NCBI GenBank assembly: GCA_048262255.1
Contig: JBLXFH010000004.1
Location: forward strand, 62,001 to 126,000
Length of the DNA stretch: 64,000 bases
Direction: 5' to 3'
DNA from: JABMNT01 sp048262255
Lineage (GTDB): Bacteria; Pseudomonadota; Alphaproteobacteria; Rhodospirillales; Casp-alpha2
A program made the position numbers and the translations under genes. Below the pieces are notes generated by a model, which was not told the origin of the DNA, made no database searches, and saw only the letters and a list, made by a program, of their open reading frames with translations. Below, piece by piece: positions 17,623 through 26,625 of the stretch. The first letter of the stretch is position 1, and every line of letters starts with the position of its first letter.

Positions 17623-18501
17623 GTGTCGTTTCGACGTTACCTGCAAGACTGGCTGCCGCGTCTGGTGCTATCGCCCAGCCTGTTTCTTGTCCTGATATTT
17701 GTTTATGGCTTTATTGCCTATACGGGCTACCTGTCGGTTTCCGATTCCCGCATGCTGCCGTCATACGGCTTTGTCGGATGGGATAACTTCGACCGGCTCT
17801 GGGGGCTGCGCCACTGGCATACGGCGCTGACCAACCTGCTGATTTTCGGTGGGCTGTATATTGGAATCTGTACGGTGCTTGGCCTGGGGCTGGCCATTCT
17901 GCTCGATCAGAAAATCCGCGGCGAAGGGGTGTTGCGCCCCATATATCTTTATCCCATGGCATTGTCCTTCATTGTTACCGGTACGGCCTGGAAATGGTTT
18001 CTGGACCCCGGCATCGGGATTGAAAACATCATGCATTTGTGGGGCTGGCAGGAGTTTTCCTTCCGCTGGATCAAGGACCGCGACATGGCCATCTATACGG
18101 TGGTGATCGCTGCCGTCTGGCAGTCTTCGGGATTTGTCATGGCCATGTATCTGGCTGGCCTGCGCGGCATTGATACGGAAATTATGAAAGCCGCCCAGAT
18201 CGACGGCGCCTCATCATGGGCGCTTTATCGCAAAATCATCATCCCCATGCTGCGTCCGGCCTTTTTGTCGGCCTTTGTCGTGCTCGCGCATCTCGCCATC
18301 AAATCCTATGATCTGGTCATCGCCCTGACCAACGGCGGCCCCGGCCGGGCGACCGAGTTGCCGGCCACCTTCATGTATTCTTACACCTTCACCCGCAACC
18401 AGATGGGCGTCGGCAGTTCATCGGCTATTATCATGTTGCTGATGATCGGCTCGATTATCATTCCCTATCTGTACAGCGAACTTGCGGAGAAAAAATCATG
18501 A
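17623..18501 (+). CDS. gtsB: Sugar ABC transporter permease (MalF/GtsB type)
   Basis: Inner-membrane permease of 292 residues from GTG 17623, which follows GAAGGAAAG. A longer frame from TTG 17569 adds residues falling inside the hairpin region and is less likely. About six transmembrane helices; the cytoplasmic EAA loop that contacts the ATPase is seen in IMKAAQIDGASSWALYRKI. Its stop overlaps the next permease start (ATGA at 18498). It pairs with gtsC as the transmembrane heterodimer. Confidence 0.92.
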   Translation: MSFRRYLQDWLPRLVLSPSLFLVLIFVYGFIAYTGYLSVSDSRMLPSYGFVGWDNFDRLWGLRHWHTALTNLLIFGGLYIGICTVLGLGLAILLDQKIRGEGVLRPIYLYPMALSFIVTGTAWKWFLDPGIGIENIMHLWGWQEFSFRWIKDRDMAIYTVVIAAVWQSSGFVMAMYLAGLRGIDTEIMKAAQIDGASSWALYRKIIIPMLRPAFLSAFVVLAHLAIKSYDLVIALTNGGPGRATELPATFMYSYTFTRNQMGVGSSSAIIMLLMIGSIIIPYLYSELAEKKS

Positions 18502-19379
18502 GCTCTGCTAGTGAAGCACCGGGCCTCTCGTCGAGCCTGCTGGTCCGGGTCATTCTGTATGCGATCCTGATCGTGTTCGCCGTCTATTATCTGTTACCGT
18601 TGTTTGTCATGGTCGTCAATTCGGTGAAACCACTGGAAGAAATTCGCGGCGGCAACATGCTGGCCCTGCCGGGTGTGTTCACCTTCGAGCCCTGGATCAA
18701 AGCCTGGTCGGTCGCCCAGATTGGTGTCGAGCCTACGGGGCTTAAACCCTATTTCATCAACTCCATCGCTATTGTAGTGCCTGCCGTCGTGATCTCGACC
18801 CTGATGGGCGCGGTTAACGGCTACGTGCTGACCAAGTGGCAATTCCCCGGCCATCGATTGCTGTTTGGTTTGATGCTGTTCTCCTGTTTTATTCCGTTTC
18901 AAATCGTCCTCATCCCCATGGCAAAAATCCTCGGCGTTCTCGGCCTTGCCGGAACCACCAGTGGGCTGGTGTTCGTGCATGTGATTTACGGCCTTGGTTT
19001 CACGACCCTGTTTTTCAGGAATTATTATGATGCCTTCCCGACGGAACTGGTAAAAGCCGCGACCATTGACGGGGCCGGATTCTTTCAGATTTTTTACAGA
19101 ATCCTGCTGCCCAATTCGGGGCCGATTATTGTCGTGACTGTCATCTGGCAATTCACCAACGCCTGGAACGATTTTCTGTTTGGTGCGTCCTTTGCCGATT
19201 TTGACAGCCAGCCCATGACCGTCGCCTTGAACAATCTGGTCAGTTCGTCGCACGGGGTCAAAGAATATAACGTCCACTTTGCCGGGGCCATTCTGGCGGC
19301 CCTGCCAACGCTGGTCGTCTACGTCATTTCCGGTAAATATTTTGTGCGCGGCCTGATGGCTGGCTCAGTTAAAGGGTAA
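18498..19379 (+). CDS. gtsC: Sugar ABC transporter permease (MalG/GtsC type)
   Basis: Second permease, 293 residues, six predicted transmembrane helices, with the EAA loop ELVKAATIDGAGFFQIFYRI. It overlaps gtsB by four bases and is followed five bases later by the ATPase gene, so gtsB-gtsC-ATPase are tightly coupled. Function: forms the translocation channel for the sugar delivered by the binding protein at 16235. Confidence 0.93.
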   Translation: MSSASEAPGLSSSLLVRVILYAILIVFAVYYLLPLFVMVVNSVKPLEEIRGGNMLALPGVFTFEPWIKAWSVAQIGVEPTGLKPYFINSIAIVVPAVVISTLMGAVNGYVLTKWQFPGHRLLFGLMLFSCFIPFQIVLIPMAKILGVLGLAGTTSGLVFVHVIYGLGFTTLFFRNYYDAFPTELVKAATIDGAGFFQIFYRILLPNSGPIIVVTVIWQFTNAWNDFLFGASFADFDSQPMTVALNNLVSSSHGVKEYNVHFAGAILAALPTLVVYVISGKYFVRGLMAGSVKG

Positions 19380-19384
19380 TCGCC

Positions 19385-20497
19385 ATGGCTTCTCTCGAAA
19401 TTCGCGACATCTACAAACAGTTTGGCAGTGTAGAAGTACTGAAAAACATCAATCTGGCTATTGAAGACGGCGAGTTCATGGTGCTGGTCGGACCGTCCGG
19501 CTGCGGTAAGTCAACGCTGTTGAATATCATTGCCGGGTTGGAAGCCTCGTCCGGCGGCGAAATCCTTATTCAGGATCAGGCGGTGACGGATGTGCATCCG
19601 AAAGATCGCGACATCGCCATGGTTTTTCAGTCCTATGCCCTGTATCCCAACATGACGGTGCGCAAGAACATCACCTTTGGCATGGAAGTTCGGAAAGTTG
19701 CGCCGGACATCATCGATGAAGCCGTGGAGCGCGTCGCCGACCTGTTGCAAATCCGAGAACTGCTTAACCGTAAACCGGCTCAATTGTCGGGTGGTCAACG
19801 CCAGCGGGTCGCCATGGGCCGGGCATTGGTGCGCGATCCGAGTATCTTTTTGTTTGATGAGCCGCTGTCCAATCTGGATGCCCAATTGCGGGTTGAAATG
19901 CGCACCGAGATCAAAAAGCTGCACCAGCGACTCGGCTCCACCATCGTTTATGTCACACACGACCAGATTGAAGCGATGACCCTGGCGACCCGCATCGCTG
20001 TCCTCAAAGATGGTGTTCTGCAGCAATTCGATACGCCGCAGAATATTTATGATCAACCGGCCAATACTTTTGTTGCCGGTTTCATGGGCTCGCCAGCCAT
20101 GAACCTGATCCCGGCCCGCTTGCAAGAACGCGATGGCAAGGTCTGTGCGGAAGTGCTTTTGGAAAACGAAACGTCCGTTTCTCTCGACCTGTTGAGCCCA
20201 CCCAAAATCACCTCATCCAGCCAGGATAAAGAGGTTCTGCTGGGGCTGCGCCCCGAGGCCTTTGGCGATAAATCGGCAATGGCCGGAAGTGATAGCCAGT
20301 TTGCCGAAGCCTCCATACGCGTCGAATTGACCGAACCCACAGGGCCAGACGTGCTGACGGTAATTACCATGGGCGGTATTGAAGTGACGGCCCGCATGGA
20401 CCCGAAAGCAAAGGTGTCGCCTGGGCAGGTGGCGGACTTTACAATCGACATGGCGAAAGCTGTGCTTTTTGACCCGGTAACGGGTGGGCGCTTGTAG
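19385..20497 (+). CDS. Sugar ABC transporter ATPase (MalK/UgpC/MsmK family)
   Basis: 370 residues with complete motifs: Walker A GPSGCGKST (36-44), Q-loop in MVFQSYALYP, signature LSGGQRQR, Walker B IFLFDEPLSNLD and the switch His in YVTHDQ. A C-terminal TOBE/OB regulatory domain starts near residue 240 (GLRPEAFG). It energises the gtsABC importer. ATPases of this group are often shared by several sugar importers. Confidence 0.95.
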   Translation: MASLEIRDIYKQFGSVEVLKNINLAIEDGEFMVLVGPSGCGKSTLLNIIAGLEASSGGEILIQDQAVTDVHPKDRDIAMVFQSYALYPNMTVRKNITFGMEVRKVAPDIIDEAVERVADLLQIRELLNRKPAQLSGGQRQRVAMGRALVRDPSIFLFDEPLSNLDAQLRVEMRTEIKKLHQRLGSTIVYVTHDQIEAMTLATRIAVLKDGVLQQFDTPQNIYDQPANTFVAGFMGSPAMNLIPARLQERDGKVCAEVLLENETSVSLDLLSPPKITSSSQDKEVLLGLRPEAFGDKSAMAGSDSQFAEASIRVELTEPTGPDVLTVITMGGIEVTARMDPKAKVSPGQVADFTIDMAKAVLFDPVTGGRL

Positions 20498-20526
20498 AGG
20501 CTGATTTAAGAGGCGGGATACATACG

Positions 20527-20886
20527 ATGACCGTACAATATAAAAAAGGCGAACGCGATGATCGCCCCTGGGGCACTTGGGAGGTTCTCGATACGGGCGG
20601 TTTGTATGCCGTGAAAAAGATATGCGTATCGCCGGGCGAGCAGCTTTCCTATCAGGTGCACGAACATCGGGACGAACACTGGATTGTTGTTGCTGGTATT
20701 GGCCGGGTTACCCATGACGATAAATTCATTGATGTCTCCGTAAATGATCATGTGTTTATCCGGGCCGGTGAGAATCACCGGATCGGTAATCCGGGAAGTG
20801 CCGTGCTCGAATTTATCGAGGTCCAGATTGGCGACCTGCTTGATGAAAATGACATCACGCGTCTGGATGATCCCTATAAACGCTAG
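20527..20886 (+). CDS. Cupin, mannose-6-phosphate isomerase type II-like
   Basis: 119-residue single cupin resembling the C-terminal isomerase domain of bifunctional ManC/AlgA: RPWGTWEVLD, the PGEQLSYQVHEHRDEHWIVVAG metal-binding motif with three His/Glu ligands, and GENHRIGNPG. Free-standing versions are predicted to isomerise mannose-6-P and fructose-6-P. It follows the transporter ATPase by 29 bases, so it is probably the last gene of the sugar operon and supports mannose among the substrates. Confidence 0.82.
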   Translation: MTVQYKKGERDDRPWGTWEVLDTGGLYAVKKICVSPGEQLSYQVHEHRDEHWIVVAGIGRVTHDDKFIDVSVNDHVFIRAGENHRIGNPGSAVLEFIEVQIGDLLDENDITRLDDPYKR

Positions 20887-20951
20887 CCGCAAACGGAACC
20901 CGCCCTTTGTTACGGGAACGGCCATTTAAACCTTCTCCTCTGCCTTTTTCA

Positions 20952-20990
20952 GGCCCCGGATTGATCGTAAAACCGTCAATCCTGCCGGGC
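20952..20990 (+). terminator. Possible terminator stem-loop after the sugar operon
   Basis: GGATTGA (20958-20964) pairs with TCAATCC (20976-20982), extended by flanking CCCC/GGGC bases with a small bulge. No long T-tract follows, so intrinsic termination is uncertain. Confidence 0.35.
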
Positions 20991-21051
20991 GCTTAAGGCA
21001 AAGTCGTCTAGGAGCAAAAAATCGCTATTATCCTTTATGGAGGTTTTCGTT

Positions 21052-21099
21052 ATGATGGTCGTCAAAAGAACAGAGAATGCTAACGGACTGCATGTTTGA
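21052..21099 (+). CDS. Candidate 15-residue leader peptide
   Basis: ATG 21052 sits 8 bases after a strong GGAGG (21039-21043) and opens a frame encoding MMVVKRTENANGLHV, ending 13 bases before the binding-protein start at 21113. The ribosome site is better than that of the binding protein itself. It could be a translated leader or chance. Confidence 0.28.
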   Translation: MMVVKRTENANGLHV

Positions 21100-21112
21100 A
21101 AGGACGCCTGAA

Positions 21113-21886
21113 ATGTCTAAAGGTTCGAACAAGGCGGTCATATATTGTACGCTTGCGGTTGTTGTTGGGCTGCTGATTAACACAGGGAGCGTCTCGAAGG
21201 CGTATGCCTATTCAGATGACCCGAATACCATCAAACTGGCATGTAATGAATTTCCACCCCAGAAAATGGAAAACTCATCTGATGGTCTGCGCGGGTTTGA
21301 TGTCGAATTTCTGGAAGAATCTTATGCTCGGGCCGGGGCGCAGATCGAAATCGAATATTTCCCCTGGAAGCGGGCTTTGGAATACACCCGAATGGGCAGA
21401 GTCGACGGCCTGTGTTCATGTTCACAGCATGCCTCCCGCGACGATTGGCTGATCTATTCTGAAGAGATGGGGACGGTTGGGATTGGCGTGTTTTACAATC
21501 CCACTGACCGGCGCAACAAATTTTCAAGCATTGAGGATTTGCGGGGCCTAACCGTAGGTGTCGTACGGGCCTATAACCTGCATCAGGAACTCATCGATAA
21601 AAATGTCGAAACAGTACTGGTGAGCGAGGACCTTAGAGGACTGAGATTGCTGACAAACAATCGTATTGATGCCTTTTTCTCATTTCGTGATACGGGTCTT
21701 TATATTCTGGCGCAAATGAAGTCTGATTCCAAAGTCGCCTATTCAGATATACGTCAGTCGCCTTACTTCGCCTGTTTCAGCCAGGCACGTCCCGGTGCAA
21801 AAGAAAAAGCGGATTTATTCAATCGCGGATTTAGACTTGTTAAAGAAGATGGCACCTATGATCGCATTAAAGCGAAATACAAATAG
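21113..21886 (+). CDS. Periplasmic substrate-binding protein, family 3 (amino-acid type)
   Basis: 257 residues from ATG 21113 (AGGA upstream). A signal peptide (about 1-33, ending AYA) precedes an SBP_bac_3 domain: LACNEFPPQKM, GFDVEFLEE, WKRALEYTRMGRVDGLC. No permease or ATPase is adjacent; instead a membrane histidine kinase follows 102 bases later. It may therefore act as a sensor accessory rather than a transport component (inference), or serve a distant transporter. Confidence 0.85.
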   Translation: MSKGSNKAVIYCTLAVVVGLLINTGSVSKAYAYSDDPNTIKLACNEFPPQKMENSSDGLRGFDVEFLEESYARAGAQIEIEYFPWKRALEYTRMGRVDGLCSCSQHASRDDWLIYSEEMGTVGIGVFYNPTDRRNKFSSIEDLRGLTVGVVRAYNLHQELIDKNVETVLVSEDLRGLRLLTNNRIDAFFSFRDTGLYILAQMKSDSKVAYSDIRQSPYFACFSQARPGAKEKADLFNRGFRLVKEDGTYDRIKAKYK

Positions 21887-21988
21887 CCGTCAACATCCAA
21901 ACAAGCAGATAGTCCCAGAAAGGTGTTGCTCTTACTGGCCTTCTGGTTTGGGGCGTGCAAAGCTTGATGTTTCTTTTCGTGAGTTATA

Positions 21989-23911
21989 ATGGCGTCTTTG
22001 GCTGAAAAATCAAAACTGAGAAAAGGTCGGCTGGCCCGTCGCCTTGTTATGACGACGTTTGTTGTCAGTGTGATGTTCACATTCATTGCTGCCGGAGCCC
22101 AGTTCTACGTAGACTACAGAGGTAGTCTGGATGAGATTGACGGCCATTTTCAGCAAATCAGGGATGGCAGCCTGAACAGTCTGGCGCGCGGTGTCTGGCT
22201 CTACGAAGAGGAATTCGTACAACTTGAGCTCGACAGTCTGCTGCAAATCCCGGGCATAGAGTATCTCGCGATTTATTCGGATGATACGCTCAACTGGCAG
22301 TCTGGAGAAAAGGTGTCGAAAAGAAGCATTTCTAGAGAGATGCCGCTTTATCAGACGCACAATGGTATGGATCAGCGGGTCGGTACCTTGCTCGTCGTCT
22401 CCAGCCTCGATGTCGTGTATAAAAGACTGTTCAATAACTGGATCAAAGCCTTGGCGGTTTTTGGTATTTGGACGGCTTTTGTTTCGGGGTTTATCTTCTG
22501 GATTTTTCAGCGTCTGGTTACCCGCCATCTCAATGACATTGCGGATTATACGGCTTCGATCTCTCTTGATGACAAGCGTGCACCTTTGCAATTGAAAAGA
22601 AGTTACTCAAAATCAAAAGATGGCGATGAAATTGATCAGATGGTCGATGCCATCAACAGCATGCGTGAGCAACTTGCAAACACCATGATTGAGCTGCAGA
22701 AAAGCGAGCAGCAGTTCAGGAGTATTTTTGAGAACTCCGAGGTTTCGATCTGGAATGTCGATTTTTCCGGCGTTTACACAGCCATCAAGCAATTGCATTC
22801 GGACAACATAGGTGATTTCCCCGGTTATCTTGTGTCTCACAAACGGCAAGTCTGGACGCTTCTGGAAAAGCTTCGCGTCCGTCAGGTGAACAAAGCAGCC
22901 ATCGCCCTTTTTGGAGCGGCTTCCGAGGCAGATTTTCTGATCAGAATTCGGACAGTCTTCCGACCCCGTTCCACAGAGGCCTTGACCAGCATGCTGTGCA
23001 GCATCTGGAACCGGGATCAGACCTTTCTCTCAGAAATCACATTCCGGGGGTTTGATGGCAAAGACATCAACACCCTTGTTTCTTTTCAGATACCAGACTC
23101 CGAAGAGGGCTTTCGCAGCATCCCAGTCTGTATTGTCGATATCACGAAACGCAAACGGACGGAAACCCAGTTGATTGAAGCCAAAGAGCTTGCGGAAGTC
23201 GCCAATAAGGCGAAGTCCGAGTTTCTCGCCAATATGAGTCACGAATTGCGAACCCCGCTGAACTCGATTATCGGGTTTTCCCAACTGTTGTCGTCTGAAG
23301 CCTTCGGTTCGCTTGGCGGGCCGAAAAACAAGGAATATGCGGATATTATCCACGGTTCGGGGCGGCATCTGCACCGGCTGATTGGCGACATTCTCGATCT
23401 GTCCAAGATTGAGGCGGGAGAGGAAAGGCTGGAGGAAGAACTGGTCGATATCGATGATGTAATCTACGAATGTTTGCAGATGATGTACGCTCGGTCCTCC
23501 AGCAAAAAACTGAGCTTCCCGCTGGATATCCAGGCCGGAATTCCAAAGATACGTGCGGATCGTCTGAAAGTGATTCAGGTTTTTCTTAATCTCCTGTCGA
23601 ATGCTGTGAAGTTTTCACCAGAAGGAGGTGAGATTGAAATTAAGGTCTATGAAGATGAAGAACATGCTCTGCATCTTGACGTTACAGACCACGGAGAGGG
23701 GATTGCGCCGAAAGACCTGAAAAAGGTGCTTGAACCGTTTGGGCAAGCTGGTGATGCCTATACCCGGAAACACGAGGGAACCGGTCTTGGTCTGGCGCTG
23801 GTCAGGTCGCTCATGGGATTACATGGGGGCGACTTGACGCTTACCAGCAAGCTCGGAGAGGGAACAACGGTCAGCATATATTTTCCTCCAGAAAGAACCG
23901 TTTTCTCCTGA
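21989..23911 (+). CDS. Membrane sensor histidine kinase
   Basis: 640 residues. Transmembrane helix 1 at about 20-45, periplasmic sensor about 46-150 (RGVWLYEEEFVQLELDSLLQIPGI), transmembrane helix 2 near 153-175, HAMP, a PAS-like domain (about 235-385), then HisKA with phospho-acceptor H418 in NMSHELRTPLNSIIGFSQLL and an ATPase domain ending in GTGLGLALVRSLMGLHGG. It has no receiver domain. No response regulator lies alongside. Its partner may be the binding protein upstream on the periplasmic side. Confidence 0.93.
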   Translation: MASLAEKSKLRKGRLARRLVMTTFVVSVMFTFIAAGAQFYVDYRGSLDEIDGHFQQIRDGSLNSLARGVWLYEEEFVQLELDSLLQIPGIEYLAIYSDDTLNWQSGEKVSKRSISREMPLYQTHNGMDQRVGTLLVVSSLDVVYKRLFNNWIKALAVFGIWTAFVSGFIFWIFQRLVTRHLNDIADYTASISLDDKRAPLQLKRSYSKSKDGDEIDQMVDAINSMREQLANTMIELQKSEQQFRSIFENSEVSIWNVDFSGVYTAIKQLHSDNIGDFPGYLVSHKRQVWTLLEKLRVRQVNKAAIALFGAASEADFLIRIRTVFRPRSTEALTSMLCSIWNRDQTFLSEITFRGFDGKDINTLVSFQIPDSEEGFRSIPVCIVDITKRKRTETQLIEAKELAEVANKAKSEFLANMSHELRTPLNSIIGFSQLLSSEAFGSLGGPKNKEYADIIHGSGRHLHRLIGDILDLSKIEAGEERLEEELVDIDDVIYECLQMMYARSSSKKLSFPLDIQAGIPKIRADRLKVIQVFLNLLSNAVKFSPEGGEIEIKVYEDEEHALHLDVTDHGEGIAPKDLKKVLEPFGQAGDAYTRKHEGTGLGLALVRSLMGLHGGDLTLTSKLGEGTTVSIYFPPERTVFS

Positions 23912-24047
23912 TATATTCGGGCCGTTTCATGCTAGAATTCTGAAAATTGGACATGCAAAATAACGCCCTGACAGCGGCCCCGGCACCTTTATTTCAGTTG
24001 GTGGGACGGGCACGGTGTGCGGCGTATATTTGAATGGGAGGTAGATA

Positions 24048-25283
24048 ATGGATGAAAAAATCCAGTTTCAAATTGCAGAAACAAAAACCAGACTGAAACG
24101 GGACCAGAGCCTGATTGACCGGGCATTCGGTGAAGTGAGAGATGACCTCAGACGGGAGATGGAGGCCATTCGCAACCTTGCCGATAAAGGCGTATCCGTT
24201 GTCCCCGAGATGGCTTATGCAGACATCGAAAACGATGCGGTTTCCGAACAGGTGCGGTCCGAGATTCGCCACCGGGGGTGTGCGATCATCCGTGGCGTTT
24301 TTGACCGCTCCCAGGCGGCAGACTGGAACACGACACTGGGCACCTATATCGATGACAACCATTATTATGAAAAACAGGAGCAAAAACGCGGACTGGATAA
24401 TTATTTCAGTACCCTGGCCTCCGGCAAACCCCAGATTTTTGGCCTCTACTGGTCAAAGCCGCAAATTGAAGCCCGGCAAGCTGTCTCGATGGCGGTGACC
24501 AAGCGATTTCTTAACCGCTTGTGGGATGTCTCTACGCCAAGCGGCAATGAATTCAATCCGGATTTCGACTACGCCTATGCGGACCGTACACGGCGCCGGG
24601 AACCGGGCGATGTGTCGTTGGGATTGTCACCACATATGGACTCTGGCTCTTACGAGCGCTGGACCGATGCTGCTTACCAGAAAATTTATGGGAGCGTGTT
24701 TTCCGGGCGCTGGCAGGATTATGACCCCTGGAAGGCGGCACACCGGACGGAAACCAAAGAATATCCGTCGCCGGCCGTCTGTTCCATGTTCCGCACCTTT
24801 CAGGGCTGGACGGCGCTGACGCCGCAAGGACCGAATGATGGTACATTGGGGCTGGTGCCTTATGCAAAAGGGATCGTCTATATGCTGTTGCGCGCCTTGC
24901 AGGACGATGTGGCGGCAGATGACCTGTGTGGGGCTGAACCGGGGCGGGCACTCAGTGCGCTTCCTGAATGGCATGCGGATTTGCTGGCCGGGTTGGTGCC
25001 CATCCCGCATGTCGAGCCGGGCGATACGGTCTGGTGGCATCCCGATATCATTCATGCGGTTGAGGATGAGCATAAAGGAACGGGTTATTCGAATGTCATC
25101 TATATCGGGGCTTCTCCGGAATGCGAGAAAAACCGGGCCTATGCCAAAAATCAGGCGGGGCGGTTTCTGGCTGGAAAGAGCGCACCGGACTTTGCTGCGG
25201 AAGATTATGAAGTTGATTTCACGGGGCGGGCCACCATTGACGATCTGACGGATTTGGGAAGGCGACAGATGGCGCTCGATTAA
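24048..25283 (+). CDS. DUF1479 (YbiU-like) putative Fe(II)/2-oxoglutarate oxygenase
   Basis: 411 residues matching the DUF1479/YbiU family over full length. A double-stranded beta-helix is suggested, with candidate iron ligands in LSPHMDSGSYERW (HxD) and the distal His in WWHPDIIHAVED. The ATG is preceded by GGGAGGTAG. The physiological substrate of the family is not known to me. It is a single-gene unit between the kinase and ridA. Confidence 0.88.
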   Translation: MDEKIQFQIAETKTRLKRDQSLIDRAFGEVRDDLRREMEAIRNLADKGVSVVPEMAYADIENDAVSEQVRSEIRHRGCAIIRGVFDRSQAADWNTTLGTYIDDNHYYEKQEQKRGLDNYFSTLASGKPQIFGLYWSKPQIEARQAVSMAVTKRFLNRLWDVSTPSGNEFNPDFDYAYADRTRRREPGDVSLGLSPHMDSGSYERWTDAAYQKIYGSVFSGRWQDYDPWKAAHRTETKEYPSPAVCSMFRTFQGWTALTPQGPNDGTLGLVPYAKGIVYMLLRALQDDVAADDLCGAEPGRALSALPEWHADLLAGLVPIPHVEPGDTVWWHPDIIHAVEDEHKGTGYSNVIYIGASPECEKNRAYAKNQAGRFLAGKSAPDFAAEDYEVDFTGRATIDDLTDLGRRQMALD

Positions 25284-25449
25284 ACGTCTGCCTATTTCGT
25301 GGTTTGTAAACGGTCTCGTATAAATGAATTAAGGTGGTGTTTACAATATTGCAGCCCTGAGATTATGTTCGGTTCTTTACACCATATGCCGTCACAAGCT
25401 CGTCGAGCGAAGGGGGCTCAGCGCCTGCCCGGTCAAGGAATATACAGTT

Positions 25450-25824
25450 ATGAAACATCATGTTAGCTCAGGATATGTGTTTGAGGAGGAGTATGGATAT
25501 TCACGGGCGGTAAAAGCAGGTCAGACTGTATATGTTTCAGGTACAACCGCGCGTCTTAACGACCTTGATGAGGATGCTTACGGACAATCTATTGGAATAC
25601 TGGAAACGATATCCGCTGCACTGAGCGAAGTTGGTGCAGAGCTAAATGATGTCGTTCGGACCGTAGTTTATGTGACATCTATGGATAATGCTGCATTGGT
25701 TGCGAAAGCCCACGCCGAAGCGTTTGGCGTGGCAAGACCGGCGAGCACTTTAGTCGAAGTTTCCAAACTCACACCGTCAAAGGCATTAGTGGAGTTTGAG
25801 GTAACGGCGGTATTGGAAAGCTAG
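25450..25824 (+). CDS. RidA/YjgF family enamine/imine deaminase-like protein
   Basis: 124 residues, full-length RidA fold, with GQTVYVSGTTA, DVVRTVVYVTSMDN and the Arg/Glu region RPASTLVEVSKL...ALVEFEVTAVLE. True RidA proteins hydrolyse reactive enamines/imines from PLP enzymes; many paralogues act on other substrates. The usual N-terminal extension and motif differ enough that I call the family and not the gene. AAGGAA precedes ATG 25450. Confidence 0.88.
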   Translation: MKHHVSSGYVFEEEYGYSRAVKAGQTVYVSGTTARLNDLDEDAYGQSIGILETISAALSEVGAELNDVVRTVVYVTSMDNAALVAKAHAEAFGVARPASTLVEVSKLTPSKALVEFEVTAVLES

Positions 25825-25879
25825 ATTTCCAAAAAGATGAAGGTCCGGTCAAGCTATTGTAGGTGATGCATAAAATAAG

Positions 25880-25898
25880 AATGATTATTATTATCATT
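25880..25898. promoter_or_regulatory. Fur-like 19-bp inverted repeat
   Basis: AATGATTATTATTATCATT, with perfect AATGAT/ATCATT ends, resembles the AT-rich repeats bound by Fur-family regulators. It lies 55 bases after the ridA-like stop and 113 bases before the DinB gene, in a plausible promoter position. Confidence 0.4.
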
Positions 25899-26011
25899 TA
25901 GGTTGATTTGAAGATTTCGCCTTCTTATGATCAATTACCGGCGCAAGTTTTCGACTATGGCGATGGAAATCTGTATTGCCGCTGGCCAATGATCGAAAGG
26001 AGAGCAATGTC

Positions 26012-26554
26012 ATGATCACCCCCGGTTTCGCTCAGCGAATGGCGCGCTACGCTTGCTGGCAAAATGATCAAATTTATGCAAAAGCCGAAGAACTGACGGA
26101 AGCGGAACGCCGTCAGGATTTAGGCATGTGTTTTGGTTCAATTCATAATACCCTGAGCCATATGCTCTGGGATGATCGCATGTTGATGACTTGTCTCACC
26201 GAGGCCCCCTTGCCGGAAGTTACTACAGTAAGAACGTCTGTTAATCTCTATCAGGACTGGCATGAGCTGAAACAGGCGCACCGGCTTTCAGACCGGAAGA
26301 TACAGAACTGGACAGATGAGCTGACAGAAGACTGGCTGAAAGGGAGCGCCGTCTGGAACTCCGGTGCGGCCCAGCAAACAGATACAAAAAACCGCGCTGT
26401 TCTGGTGATGCAGTTCTTCAATCATCAAACGCATCATCGCGGGCAACTACACGTGATGCTCAGTCAGCAGGGGGCGACAATGTTTCATACGGACTTGTCA
26501 TATATGCCCGAAACCGACCCTCAATCAACCACGACGGACCGACCTGTGGGGTGA
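26012..26554 (+). CDS. DinB-family protein
   Basis: 180 residues from ATG 26012, preceded by AAAGGAG. A four-helix DinB fold is indicated by RMARYACWQNDQIY and the three-His metal site: His in SIHNTLSHMLWDD and the pair in FFNHQTHHRGQLHVML. Family members include thiol-dependent transferases and hydrolases; substrate unknown. A Fur-like repeat sits upstream. Confidence 0.9.
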   Translation: MITPGFAQRMARYACWQNDQIYAKAEELTEAERRQDLGMCFGSIHNTLSHMLWDDRMLMTCLTEAPLPEVTTVRTSVNLYQDWHELKQAHRLSDRKIQNWTDELTEDWLKGSAVWNSGAAQQTDTKNRAVLVMQFFNHQTHHRGQLHVMLSQQGATMFHTDLSYMPETDPQSTTTDRPVG

Positions 26555-26625
26555 TCAGGGGGAAACGGCCGTTAGCAAGCAACACATCTGAAACAGCCAT
26601 CCCCCCGCGGGCAAAAGTACGCCTG

